Positions 1 through 7,308 of a stretch of DNA of 12,914 bases are shown here, piece after piece. Positions within the stretch are counted from its first letter, which is position 1. Every line of letters begins with the position of its first letter. Source of the DNA: Jaaginema sp046541115 (GTDB lineage: Bacteria; Cyanobacteriota; Cyanobacteriia; Cyanobacteriales; Spirulinaceae); contig JBKHDX010000143.1 in assembly GCA_046541115.1 (NCBI GenBank), positions 1 through 12,914 of the forward strand, read 5' to 3'. The notes under the pieces are model-generated. The model was not told the DNA's origin, ran no database searches, and saw nothing but the letters and a program-made list of their open reading frames with translations. A program made the translations under genes and the position numbers.

Positions 1-33
1 GTTGGTTGTTGGTTGTTGGTTATTGGTTATTGG
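1..33. repeat. TTGGTTR heptanucleotide tandem repeat
   Basis: Four and a half tandem units of TTGGTTG/TTGGTTA run from the left edge straight into the hairpin repeat at 32-54. The same heptamer recurs at 9461-9512 and, as ATTGGTW, at 9764-9808. Short tandem heptamers of this kind are well known in cyanobacterial intergenic DNA. The array may extend beyond the window. Confidence 0.85.
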
Positions 34-54
34 GCGGGGAAACCCCGCCCCTAC
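32..54. repeat. GC-rich hairpin repeat, copy 1
   Basis: This is a perfect 8-bp stem (GGGCGGGG at 32-39 with CCCCGCCC at 43-50) around an AAA loop, followed by CTAC. Read on the minus strand it is GTAG, stem, TTT, stem. Related copies are at 9599-9621 (opposite orientation) and 9694-9716 (same orientation). It is not followed by a T tract, so I treat it as a dispersed repeat, not as a terminator. Confidence 0.8.
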
Positions 55-79
55 AGGCTGATTGCCTACTGCTTCAACA

Positions 80-111
80 ACTGATGACTGATGACTGATA
101 ACTGATGACTG
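80..111. repeat. ACTGATR heptamer array upstream of argF
   Basis: Four and a half units of ACTGATG/ACTGATA are followed by a run of A and a C-rich stretch. The array forms a larger composite with the preceding GATTGCCTACTGC (60-72). A diverged copy of that composite lies after argF at 1178-1236 in the same orientation. Confidence 0.85.
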
Positions 112-179
112 AAAAAACCCCTTGTCCTCCCCCTCCAATACCTCTAAAATCTAAAGTCTAAACCACTCATATCTGGGTC

Positions 180-1100
180 ATGAAGGAATTAAAGGGACAA
201 GACTTTTTAGGAATTGCCAACTTCAGTGCCAATGATATTCGGGATTTGCTGAAATTGGCAGGCGACTTAAAAAGTGGCAAGACTACCATCACCTGCAACA
301 AAATTCTCGGACTTTTATTTTATAAAGCCTCCACCCGCACCCGCGTTAGCTTTACCGTCGCCATGTATCAACTCGGCGGTCAGGTTATTGATTTGAATCC
401 CAATGTAACCCAGGTCGGCCGCGGCGAACCGATTTGCGATACTGCCCGCGTTCTCGACCGTTATCTTGACGTTTTGGCGGTCAGGACGTTTAAACAAGAA
501 GACCTGGAAACCTTTGCCAAATTTGCCACAATTCCGATTATTAATGCCCTCAGTGACCTAGAACACCCTTGCCAAATTTTGGCCGACTTGATGACGATTC
601 AGGAATGCTTCGGGACGCTTTCTGGTTTGACTGTGACCTACTTAGGGGACGGTAATAATGTGGCCCATTCTCTGTTGCTCGGCTGTGCCTTGTTGGGAAT
701 TAATGTTCGTTTTGCCACGCCCCCCGGCTACGAACTCGACGACAAAATTATTGAATATGGTCGCGCAATGGCCGCCAATGGATCGGAAATCGTCTTAACT
801 GAAGACCCAGTGGCGGCGGTCAAAGGGGCGCAAGTGGTTTATACCGATGTTTGGGCGAGTATGGGTCAAGAAAGCATGGCCGACGAACGAATGCCGATTT
901 TCCAACCCTATCAAGTCAACGGGGCGCTGCTTAACGAAGCTGACCCGGATGCGATCGTTTTGCATTGCTTACCGGCTCATCGAGATGAAGAAATTACAGA
1001 TGCGGTCATTGAAGGTAAGCAATCGCGGGTGTGGGATCAAGCTGAAAACCGAATGCACGCACAAAAGGCTTTGTTAGCGACGTTGTTGGGTTTGGTTTGA
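180..1100 (+). CDS. argF: Ornithine carbamoyltransferase
   Basis: ArgF transfers the carbamoyl group of carbamoyl phosphate to ornithine, making citrulline in cytoplasmic arginine biosynthesis. The 306-residue length is normal for the family. The N-terminal domain has the carbamoyl-phosphate loop STRTR (51-55) and HPCQ (129-132). The ornithine domain has DGNN (157-160), DVWASMGQE (223-231, the SMG loop) and HCLPAHR (262-268, with the reactive-site Cys). The C-terminal helix carries VWDQAENRMH, as in other OTCases. The ATG at 180 gives the expected N-terminus, but no strong Shine-Dalgarno precedes it. It is the only plus-strand gene here, convergent with the glycosyltransferase ending at 1260, so it is probably transcribed alone. 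Heptamer repeats lie on both sides. It contains no HIP1 site. The assignment over aspartate carbamoyltransferase is firm because of the SMG loop and HCLPAHR. Confidence 0.97.
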   Translation: MKELKGQDFLGIANFSANDIRDLLKLAGDLKSGKTTITCNKILGLLFYKASTRTRVSFTVAMYQLGGQVIDLNPNVTQVGRGEPICDTARVLDRYLDVLAVRTFKQEDLETFAKFATIPIINALSDLEHPCQILADLMTIQECFGTLSGLTVTYLGDGNNVAHSLLLGCALLGINVRFATPPGYELDDKIIEYGRAMAANGSEIVLTEDPVAAVKGAQVVYTDVWASMGQESMADERMPIFQPYQVNGALLNEADPDAIVLHCLPAHRDEEITDAVIEGKQSRVWDQAENRMHAQKALLATLLGLV

Positions 1101-1177
1101 TATTTGAGCCTTTTTAAAATCTACTCTCTAGACCTAAGTTTGCGATTCCCTTTTTGGGGTAGAATTTCACTCCCCTC

Positions 1178-1236
1178 GATTGCCCACTGCCCCTTAGAGG
1201 CTGATGACTGATTACTGATGACTGTTAACTGAAAAA
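1178..1236. repeat. Composite repeat downstream of argF (partner of 60-117)
   Basis: GATTGCCCACTGC (1178-1190) is followed by a 10-base spacer and a 31-bp degenerate ACTGATR array (1201-1231), then a short A run and pyrimidine-rich DNA. The block at 60-117 has the same order: GATTGCCTACTGC, an 8-base spacer, a 31-bp array, an A run and a C-rich tail. The two are direct repeats about 1.1 kb apart with argF between them. Confidence 0.75.
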
Positions 1237-1259
1237 GCTGCCCACTCCCTCTCAGTCCC

Positions 1260-2570
1260 TTAAGACTGATTCAGTAAAACCTTAAGATACTCTTGGGCGA
1301 CAATTTCAGGGGTACAGTGGCGGAGGAGATAGCATCTTCCGGAACGGCCTAAGTCCCGAACTAATTGCGGTTGGTTGGCTAAATAGCGGATATAGTTGGC
1401 TAATGCAACGCGATCGCCATTGTCGAAGCATTGACCGCAACGAGCCTCGTCTAGCAAGTCTCGTAAATAGGAATGAGGCTCGCAAATGGCGGCCACGGGT
1501 CGGGCTGCGGCTAAAATGCCATATAGCTTACTGGGGGCAACTAAACCCTCTAAACCGGGGCTAATACTCACCAAGGACAAGTCGCAAGCGGTGAGGGAGT
1601 AGGGGAGAACTTCTTTGTCTTGATAGGGTAAAAACAAACAGTTGTTGAGTTGATGCTCTTGGACGTAATCGATACAGCCTTGCAGTTTTGCGCCGTGACC
1701 GATAAAAACAAACTGAATCGGGTCATTTTTGAGTTCGAGGGCGGCCGCGAGAATGGTCTCCATGTCGTGACAGCGACCGAGATTGCCTGAATAAAGAACG
1801 GTAAAGCGATCGCTCAGGTTGTATTTTTGAGCAAACCAGTTTTTTTGTTTGTCGATGGGTTTGATCGCTACGGGGTTTGACCAACTGGGAATGGCGACAA
1901 TTTTATCCGCGATCGCGGGATTTTTGAGCATCACTCGTTCTTTCATGGTCGAACTCAGCACAATAATACTTTGAGCGTGTTTCCAGGTTATACGATTGCA
2001 CCAATCCCAGAAGCGAGCCAGGATGTGATCTTTAGGGACAACTTGCAACTCCACCGCTACATCGGGATACAAATCGTATAAAACACACACATAAGACAAC
2101 CCAAAACACAAATTCGCTAAATATCCTAAAAACGGTAAATAGGGGGGTTCTGTGGTGAGTAAAAGGGTGTCTTGGCGGCGAGCAACTTTGAGGAGGTGAA
2201 GGGCGGTTCGCACGCAAAAAATTAAACCATTAATCGTGCGGCCGCGAATGCGTTTGGGTAAAAAACGGGACGACCGCGACCGTTGAATAATGGTTTCTTC
2301 GGCAATTTCATATTGGGGGGCTGACTCTTTTTGGAAGGCATAACCCGGTTGAGCCGTAAAGATTTTAATGCGGAGTCCTTGCTGACTTAGTTGGGCGGCT
2401 AATTCCGCAATCAGTTGACCGGTTGCTGCATAATCTGGGGGGAAAAACTGCGTAGCTATTAACAAGTTTTGACGACTTTGTAAAGGGACAGAAGTCGCAG
2501 AAGAAACAGCAGAATTTCGAGAGCGTTTAAAAGGAATAAACAAAAACTTAGGTAGATGTTTTTCAATCAT
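1260..2570 (-). CDS. Family 4 glycosyltransferase (WbuB-like)
   Basis: This is a predicted cytoplasmic, retaining GT-B glycosyltransferase that would move a sugar from a nucleotide donor onto a lipid-linked or growing glycan. The 436-residue protein has an acceptor-side Rossmann domain starting at LLIATQFFPPDYAATGQLI (about 36-54), typical of the WbuB-like GT4 group. LYDLYPD lies near 165-171. The donor domain has VLYSGNLGRCHDMETI (about 258-273), VFIGHGA (288-294) and the sugar-nucleotide loop EGLVAPSKLYGILAAARP (about 341-358). A TTG at 2576 lies two codons upstream, but ATG 2570 with AAGG about 12 bases before it is the better start. About 30 residues precede the first Rossmann strand, which is a little long. 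It is separated from the glycan block by 549 bp but reads the same way and is probably functionally linked. Donor and acceptor cannot be told from sequence. Confidence 0.85.
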   Translation of the reverse strand: MIEKHLPKFLFIPFKRSRNSAVSSATSVPLQSRQNLLIATQFFPPDYAATGQLIAELAAQLSQQGLRIKIFTAQPGYAFQKESAPQYEIAEETIIQRSRSSRFLPKRIRGRTINGLIFCVRTALHLLKVARRQDTLLLTTEPPYLPFLGYLANLCFGLSYVCVLYDLYPDVAVELQVVPKDHILARFWDWCNRITWKHAQSIIVLSSTMKERVMLKNPAIADKIVAIPSWSNPVAIKPIDKQKNWFAQKYNLSDRFTVLYSGNLGRCHDMETILAAALELKNDPIQFVFIGHGAKLQGCIDYVQEHQLNNCLFLPYQDKEVLPYSLTACDLSLVSISPGLEGLVAPSKLYGILAAARPVAAICEPHSYLRDLLDEARCGQCFDNGDRVALANYIRYLANQPQLVRDLGRSGRCYLLRHCTPEIVAQEYLKVLLNQS

Positions 2571-3119
2571 GCCCAACTTTGCCTTGAGAATAATATTTGA
2601 AAATGAGCGTGCATTGTCAGGGCCAATTTTAAGAGTTAGGCGAGGGAACTAATCTCGTTGAAGTTATTGACTAAAGCCATAACTTATGCCTGTAAAAGTT
2701 ATCTTAAAAAATACTCGCAAAAATTGGGCATTGAATCAATTAAATTGAGCTAAGTTCCCTGACTTTAGCCCGAAAGATAGGGTGTGAAGAAGGATGAGCA
2801 ATGAAGCTAACTCGTATTAACTTGCTCAAATTATACGCAAAGGGTAGAAAAACGAATGGACTTTCACAGGTTACCCCATTCTAAGCCAGGAATGCTCACT
2901 TCTGGAATTGCGATCGCAATTTGCCAGATTACCGTAAAATCACTGAAACTGTCCCCAAAGAACGGATATCATAATTCATTCTTTCTGGCAAGTCTGGGGA
3001 AAGTTAGCGATAAAATCATCAAGGGTTTTCTGTATTTATACGCGGCTAAGGGGTGTTTTGTAAAAGTTGTGTAAAGTTTTTGCCCTGTTTTAAATTGTTG
3101 ATTTTTTTGTGCTGAAAGT
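2571..3119. other. 549-bp non-coding gap with inverted repeats
   Basis: No convincing gene lies here. What can be seen: an 8-bp inverted repeat (AGGGAACT 2643-2650, AGTTCCCT 2753-2760); a nested 7-bp hairpin (ATAACTT 2679-2685, AAGTTAT 2696-2702); and a 16-bp perfect palindrome centred on a HIP1 site (2906-2921) with TCTGG/CCAGA on its flanks. On the minus strand a TATAAT (2835-2830) lies about 260 bases upstream of the glycosyltransferase start, without a clear -35 box. The region probably holds the promoter and leader of the gene at 1260-2570. No T-tract terminator follows the SGNH gene. Confidence 0.5.
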
Positions 3120-4067
3120 TTATTGGGATAGTCGCGATCGCAAAGTTTTAGCGATCGCTTGATTGCCGGATACACTCAAGTGAACGCTATCGCGAAAATA
3201 AGTTTTAACAGTGGTTGCAGGTAATGACAACCATAAGTTTTGCAGATCGACCACTGGAACTTGTTGGCGATTGAGCAGGGCAAAAAATTCGGCTTTATAC
3301 AAGGGATTGGGGTTGGGAGAAAACACATCAACCCAGTTGGGAGTATAAAGAACATAAACCGGGAGAGACTCGCGACGAGCTAAAGTAATAATTTCAGTCA
3401 AATTTGCCATATTTTCCTGAAATTGCGCTTCTAAATCCGAAGTTGTCGGAATTTCCCTCGACGAATTCCACCCAAATCGCCGTTGTACCCTCGGCATTAA
3501 ATAACGCTGCCATAACTCCTGAGTTGCCAATAAAGGCAAGCGATTGGGATAGTTGGGGTCGCGACCCACGCGATCGCCCGTACTGGTGGGCTGCACCAAA
3601 TCATGAGTCCCGATTTGTAAAACCAAGATATCGCTTTCAAAAAAGCCAAATTTGCGTAAATATCCCAATTGATTGCCAATACCCCACGATCCCGCCGAAG
3701 CATTCAAAACTTCAACGGTGGGATGATCGGAAGCCAGTTTTGTTTCGAGTAACTCGCTTATGGTTTGGGATTGGTCAATGGGAGTGCCACCATTCAGCAC
3801 CGAATCCCCCACCATCAAGACTCTGAAGGTAGCTTGAGGTTTCGGCAGGGTTACAAAATCAGACCGTTGGGAATATTGATTGTATTGCAGTTTTTTTCCC
3901 AAGCGGCGGCGGTTTTGATTCGGTTGGAAGCGATACCCGGTTTGCGAGTCTGCCATGCTCAAAACGGGATAGCCTAAGCCCAAACCGAGACGCAAACCGC
4001 TTTCGAGCAAAATAAAAGCGAGGACAACCCCGACTAAAAGCCAAGAAAAACGTTTTTTAATGGTCAT
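3120..4067 (-). CDS. Membrane-anchored SGNH/GDSL-family hydrolase
   Basis: This is a predicted esterase or acetyltransferase-like SGNH protein acting on the periplasmic side of the membrane, perhaps on acyl groups of the glycan made by its neighbours. The 315-residue form starts at ATG 4067, which overlaps the stop of the preceding gene as ATGA. The longer reading to 4160 would overlap that gene by 97 bp and is less likely. A short basic N-terminus (KKR) precedes one hydrophobic segment (about 9-33), read as a signal anchor. SGNH blocks are visible: GDSV (87-90, nucleophile Ser89), the glycine block NASAGSWGIG (122-131), GTHD (153-156) in place of the usual GxND, and DSVH (293-296) with the catalytic Asp and His. 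The Asn of block III is therefore replaced by His. It is the last gene of the block. No membrane acyltransferase partner is visible. The substrate is unknown. Confidence 0.82.
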   Translation of the reverse strand: MTIKKRFSWLLVGVVLAFILLESGLRLGLGLGYPVLSMADSQTGYRFQPNQNRRRLGKKLQYNQYSQRSDFVTLPKPQATFRVLMVGDSVLNGGTPIDQSQTISELLETKLASDHPTVEVLNASAGSWGIGNQLGYLRKFGFFESDILVLQIGTHDLVQPTSTGDRVGRDPNYPNRLPLLATQELWQRYLMPRVQRRFGWNSSREIPTTSDLEAQFQENMANLTEIITLARRESLPVYVLYTPNWVDVFSPNPNPLYKAEFFALLNRQQVPVVDLQNLWLSLPATTVKTYFRDSVHLSVSGNQAIAKTLRSRLSQ

Positions 4068-4651
4068 GAAGCGGGTAAACGGGGGTTCAAACTGGCCCCT
4101 GTACGTCCGGTAAACACCCACAATACCGCCCGACTGCCATCGCGAGCAACTCGCCACCAAGACTCTGATTTTTGACCCGACGGAATCGCTACAGGGGTAA
4201 AAATAATGCCTTGGCTGCCTAAAACCACCGTCGCGATCGCGCTGGCTCGTCTCATGTGAAAATCAGAAGTCAGCAGATAAACATGGCGGATGTTGCGTTG
4301 TTTGAGATCGCTAACCAAGGTAGTAAAGTTCGTCACCGTATCAACAGCCCGATCGTCGAGGTGCAAGCGATGAGGTGAAACCCCCGCAGAGGTAAAAATC
4401 AGCCGCGATTTGGCTTCTGGCATTCCCGAAGACACCCAAATCGGCAAATCTTCGCGAGATTGGGCAAAGGCGGCGGTAAAAGGTTCTCGTTCAAAGTCTC
4501 CCCCCAGCATTAAAATGGCTTGGGGTTGCGGGGCAATTTGGCGAGTCTGAGCAATCTTTATGCCTACAAAACCACTAATTCCTGCAATTAAGAGAGCGAT
4601 CGCACTGCCACTGAATGCTAATATTTGCCGTTTAGAAAAACGCATTTTCAT
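4064..4651 (-). CDS. YdcF family (DUF218) membrane protein
   Basis: This is a member of the YdcF/DUF218/SanA-like family of small envelope proteins whose biochemical activity is poorly defined. The 195-residue form starts at ATG 4651, overlapping the upstream methyltransferase stop by ATGA; ATG 4645 and TTG 4657 are alternatives. A basic N-terminus and one hydrophobic helix (about 9-32) would anchor it, leaving the DUF218 domain outside the cytoplasm. The domain shows AILMLGG (45-51), VSSGMPEA (73-80), a degenerate form of the family's NT-x-EN motif as DTVTNF (104-109), and LLTSDFHMRRA (126-136), which is highly typical. Its stop overlaps the SGNH start, so the two are probably translationally coupled and may act together at the membrane. 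Family members often sit beside polysaccharide or cell-wall genes, which fits here, but no reaction can be assigned. Confidence 0.85.
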   Translation of the reverse strand: MKMRFSKRQILAFSGSAIALLIAGISGFVGIKIAQTRQIAPQPQAILMLGGDFEREPFTAAFAQSREDLPIWVSSGMPEAKSRLIFTSAGVSPHRLHLDDRAVDTVTNFTTLVSDLKQRNIRHVYLLTSDFHMRRASAIATVVLGSQGIIFTPVAIPSGQKSESWWRVARDGSRAVLWVFTGRTGASLNPRLPAS

Positions 4652-5310
4652 TTGCAACCTTCGACACCAATTGCATATTCAAAACTATCCTTATATTCAA
4701 CTTTAGCAAAACGCGGATCGGCCCAATCGCCATAGGTACAAAATCGCGGATTTTTAAAGCCATGTTCGGCAAAAGCGGCTTGTAAAGAAGGACGATCCCA
4801 CATCCATTGATGGCGGTGATTTGCCAGGGCTTCTCGGAGTCGGTCTTTCCAAGTTTTGCGCGATCGCGAATGGCCAATTCCTGAAGCTGTCATAAAGTTA
4901 ATGGCAGCTTGGGACGCGATCGCATCATTTTGACGCTGTTGCCAATAGGACTGAATATACTGTTCGAGATCGGGAACCACAGCCCGGAAAATTCCCCCCG
5001 GTTTGAGATAGGAATAAATGTTATCCAGAGCAATATGAAAATCCGTCAAACTCAGATGCTCTAAAACATGGGCTGCATAGACTAAATCGCAGCTTTCCGG
5101 TTGAATATCTAAACCTTTAACAATGTTGCCGTAATAAGCGGTATCTGACCAATCTGGAAAAGAAAGTTTTTGGGCGACTATTTTACCAATTCCGGGTAGT
5201 TTGCTTAATCTCAAACTTAAAGAAGCGTCATAATTTTGCCAATCGGGAGCCACCACTAAACCGCAACCAATATGCAAGCAAATATTATCCTGAGCGACGG
5301 CATGAGACAT
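4648..5310 (-). CDS. SAM-dependent methyltransferase, type 11-like
   Basis: This is a predicted class I, S-adenosylmethionine-dependent methyltransferase of 220 residues. A shortened SAM-binding motif is seen as LHIGCG (12-17). The post-motif Asp region is PDWQNYD (22-28). The acidic/His strand is DLVYAAHVLEHL (75-86), and LKPGGIFRAVVPDLEQYI (102-119) matches the strand after it. NHRHQWMWD (164-172) recalls the conserved HR..YD stretch of methyltransferases found in cyanobacterial polysaccharide clusters. ATG 5310 is supported by AGGAAA eight bases upstream, the best ribosome-binding site in this block. It starts 18 bp after the previous methyltransferase and its stop overlaps the YdcF start. 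The substrate is not determinable; a sugar hydroxyl of the glycan is the natural guess from context. Confidence 0.85.
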   Translation of the reverse strand: MSHAVAQDNICLHIGCGLVVAPDWQNYDASLSLRLSKLPGIGKIVAQKLSFPDWSDTAYYGNIVKGLDIQPESCDLVYAAHVLEHLSLTDFHIALDNIYSYLKPGGIFRAVVPDLEQYIQSYWQQRQNDAIASQAAINFMTASGIGHSRSRKTWKDRLREALANHRHQWMWDRPSLQAAFAEHGFKNPRFCTYGDWADPRFAKVEYKDSFEYAIGVEGCK

Positions 5311-5316
5311 TTTAGA

Positions 5317-5322
5317 TTTCCT
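5317..5322 (-). promoter_or_regulatory. Shine-Dalgarno of the second methyltransferase
   Basis: On the minus strand AGGAAA (5322-5317) puts the AGGA core eight bases before ATG 5310. It supports that start. It stands out because the neighbouring genes have weak or no Shine-Dalgarno sequences. Confidence 0.6.
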
Positions 5323-5328
5323 GTTAAA

Positions 5329-6051
5329 TTAGCGGACGGAGCCAATATAAAAAACTGTACTGTTAATGGTGTTTTGGAGTACCGGAAATGGCGAAAATAA
5401 GCGTTGTTCGATCTTAATTTTTTCTCGTAGAGTTGCTTCTAAGTCTCGATAATCAAAGCCCTTATGACTGCGAATGGGTACATCTTGGTTATGGGACGAG
5501 GGAAAGGTTTTCGTTTGCCATAAAATCGCCGCCGAAAAGAGTTCTTTGGGGGTGTAAGGTTCGTAACCGTAACGGCTTTTTAAGTTCGCTAAATAACGCC
5601 CTATTTGTTTAAATAATAAAGACGGGCCGACTTCAATGGGAATCGAAATAATAACTTTGGCTTGGGGTTGACAATAAGGCAAAACTGTGTCTAATATTTT
5701 AGCAGGATTGTTAACGTGTTCTAGGGTTTCTGTACAAAGAAATAAATCGCAACTATTGAGGGGAATTAAGTTAGGCATTGCCGCCGGTTGACAGAATTTA
5801 AAATCAGAATCCCCGGCAAAAATATCAAGACAAGCGGTTATCATTTGGGGAGCAAGATCGACCCCAAACCCTGCTTGAATTAAGCCGCGATCGCGAGCTA
5901 CTTTCAATAATAAACCATCGCCGCAACCATAATCTAAAACCTTGTGGTAGGGGGGATTATCTAATAGTTTTAAAACGCGATTAAACCGAGATTGATGGGC
6001 TAAACGGGTTAAACTCGAACCCTGTTGTAAAAGGCGTTGAGAGTAAGACAT
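5329..6051 (-). CDS. SAM-dependent methyltransferase, class I
   Basis: This is a predicted methyltransferase of 240 residues with a clear SAM-binding fold. Motif I is VLDYGCGDGLLL (38-49). The Asp after strand 2 is in GVDLAPQM (63-70). DLFLCTETLEHV (102-113) gives the strand 4 region, and IISIPIEVGPSL (134-145) follows. The order and spacing match UbiG/type 11 and type 12 methyltransferases that modify sugars or small molecules. ATG 6051 follows the glycosyltransferase stop by 22 bp. It shares little with the next methyltransferase beyond the fold, so the pair probably methylate different positions and are not a recent duplication. Methylated sugars are common in cyanobacterial exopolysaccharide, and the context favours such a role. 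The exact substrate cannot be seen. Confidence 0.85.
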   Translation of the reverse strand: MSYSQRLLQQGSSLTRLAHQSRFNRVLKLLDNPPYHKVLDYGCGDGLLLKVARDRGLIQAGFGVDLAPQMITACLDIFAGDSDFKFCQPAAMPNLIPLNSCDLFLCTETLEHVNNPAKILDTVLPYCQPQAKVIISIPIEVGPSLLFKQIGRYLANLKSRYGYEPYTPKELFSAAILWQTKTFPSSHNQDVPIRSHKGFDYRDLEATLREKIKIEQRLFSPFPVLQNTINSTVFYIGSVR

Positions 6052-6073
6052 TTTGGCTCTAAAAAAGATAATG

Positions 6074-7297
6074 TTAAGGTGATTTCAAAAGAGTTGTCGC
6101 TTCTGGGGGTAAGGGTCGATCCTCGATAATGGTTTGATATAAAGGGATTAAGCGTTTGGCGATCGCGTCCCACACAAAACGCTCTTGTACCAATTTTCGG
6201 CCATTTTTGCCGTATTGCGATCGCAACTCCGGAGACTGGAGTAACTGCGCGATCGCGTCCCCAAACGCCTGGATTGTCCCTTCTACCACCAATCCCGCAT
6301 CAGCTTGGACGATCTCCGGTGCAATCTGAATCTCTGGGGTGATCGCGACTGGAGTCCCCGCAGCCAAAGCTTCAGCCACCGCGATCGCGAAGTTTTCTGC
6401 ATACGACGGTAACACAAAAACATCGCTACCCTGCAATACTAAATCTTTGGTTTCTCCAGTAATAAAGCCAATAAACCGACAATTGTTTTCTAAATCTAAA
6501 TCCTGAATTTGCTGTTTAATTTGATGAATATAAGCCGTTTCCCCCGTCCCCGCAATTAATAAATAAAAGTCGCGATCGGCTTTCATTTGATATAACGCTT
6601 GTAATAAAAGTTCTAAGCGTTTTTTATAATGCAACCGAGATAAAAATAATAAAATTGGCAACTCTGGATTGAGATTGTATTCATAACAAAGCTTCTTTTT
6701 CGCATTGGGAATTATCTCCGGTAGATTAACCCCCAAGGGTAAAGTAATGGTTGAAGTCTGAATACCAAACTTGCGAACATCTTGAACTTCTCCGAGGGAA
6801 GTACAGTGAATTGCGGCAGCCTTATTTAAGTTTTTTCGTTCTAGTAACGTCCCATAAAGCTGTTTTTTCCGTTGACTTTGTGCTAAAGCCCAAGGAGAAA
6901 GTTGTCCCATGGTTCGCACCGTATAAGGAACATTAAACCACCGGGCGATCGCGCCAGCACAACTCGAACTATAAGAAAATAAATAATGATTATCTAAAAT
7001 GTCATAATTGCGGACATTTTCCCACAACCACTGGGTTAAACTGGGGGAAAACAAAAAACCGCGATCGCGTCCTAATTCCACATCAAAACGGGGAAAAAAA
7101 CGCACTGGAACCCCGCGATAAGTCGTCAACTTTTGTAGCGGGACTTCTAACAATTCAGAACCATTATCATTAGTTGTTACAATTTCTACGGTAATGCCTT
7201 GTTTGCGTAACGCTTTTGTTAAATTTATCGCTACTTCTGTCGGGCCACCGCGTACCGAGGCCAGGGAAGGAATGACTTGTAATACTTTAAACGTCAT
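6074..7297 (-). CDS. Family 4 glycosyltransferase (HpsP-like in pattern)
   Basis: This is a predicted retaining GT-B glycosyltransferase of 407 residues. The N-terminal domain opens with VLQVIPSLASVRGGPTEVAINL (5-26), whose GGP loop is typical of GT4. VPYTVRTMGQLSPWAL (123-138) and the KKQLYGTLLERKNLNKAAAIHCTS stretch (144-167) follow. From memory these resemble cyanobacterial enzymes annotated as hormogonium polysaccharide transferase HpsP; this is a family impression, not a search result. The donor domain has LLFLSRLHYKKRLELLL (216-232), LLIAGTG (246-252), FIGF (275-278) and the EX7E motif ENFAIAVAE (301-309). ATG 7297 starts 11 bp after the previous gene. No Shine-Dalgarno is visible, so translation may depend on coupling. 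Donor and acceptor are unknown. Confidence 0.88.
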   Translation of the reverse strand: MTFKVLQVIPSLASVRGGPTEVAINLTKALRKQGITVEIVTTNDNGSELLEVPLQKLTTYRGVPVRFFPRFDVELGRDRGFLFSPSLTQWLWENVRNYDILDNHYLFSYSSSCAGAIARWFNVPYTVRTMGQLSPWALAQSQRKKQLYGTLLERKNLNKAAAIHCTSLGEVQDVRKFGIQTSTITLPLGVNLPEIIPNAKKKLCYEYNLNPELPILLFLSRLHYKKRLELLLQALYQMKADRDFYLLIAGTGETAYIHQIKQQIQDLDLENNCRFIGFITGETKDLVLQGSDVFVLPSYAENFAIAVAEALAAGTPVAITPEIQIAPEIVQADAGLVVEGTIQAFGDAIAQLLQSPELRSQYGKNGRKLVQERFVWDAIAKRLIPLYQTIIEDRPLPPEATTLLKSP

Positions 7298-7308
7298 AAA
7301 ACCAAAGC

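Noticed and set aside
32..54. Hairpin before argF as a terminator or attenuator
   Set aside because: There is no T tract, and the same sequence recurs elsewhere as a dispersed repeat, which explains it better.
1..111. Possible CRISPR-like array because of regular short repeats
   Set aside because: The units are 7 bp and directly adjoining, with no spacers. They are simple tandem repeats, and no cas gene is present.
1101..1180. Intrinsic terminator after argF
   Set aside because: There are T runs and a weak CCC/GGG pairing near 1148-1160, but no stable stem directly followed by a T tract.
1510..1545. Loss of the second Glu of EX7E in the glycosyltransferase at 1260-2570, suggesting an inactive enzyme
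   Set aside because: The PSKLYGILAA form of this loop is, as far as I recall, normal for WbuB-like GT4 enzymes, so it is not evidence of decay.
2830..2835. Minus-strand TATAAT as a firm promoter call
   Set aside because: The -10 box is good, but no acceptable -35 box lies at the right spacing, so it is mentioned only as a possibility.
2856..3074. Plus-strand 72-codon open frame in the intergenic gap
   Set aside because: It matches no family I recognise, has biased short composition and is not supported by context. The gap is better read as non-coding.
4068..4160. Longer N-terminus for the SGNH protein
   Set aside because: It would overlap the YdcF gene by 97 bp and put about 31 unconserved residues before the signal anchor. 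The ATGA-coupled start at 4067 fits better.
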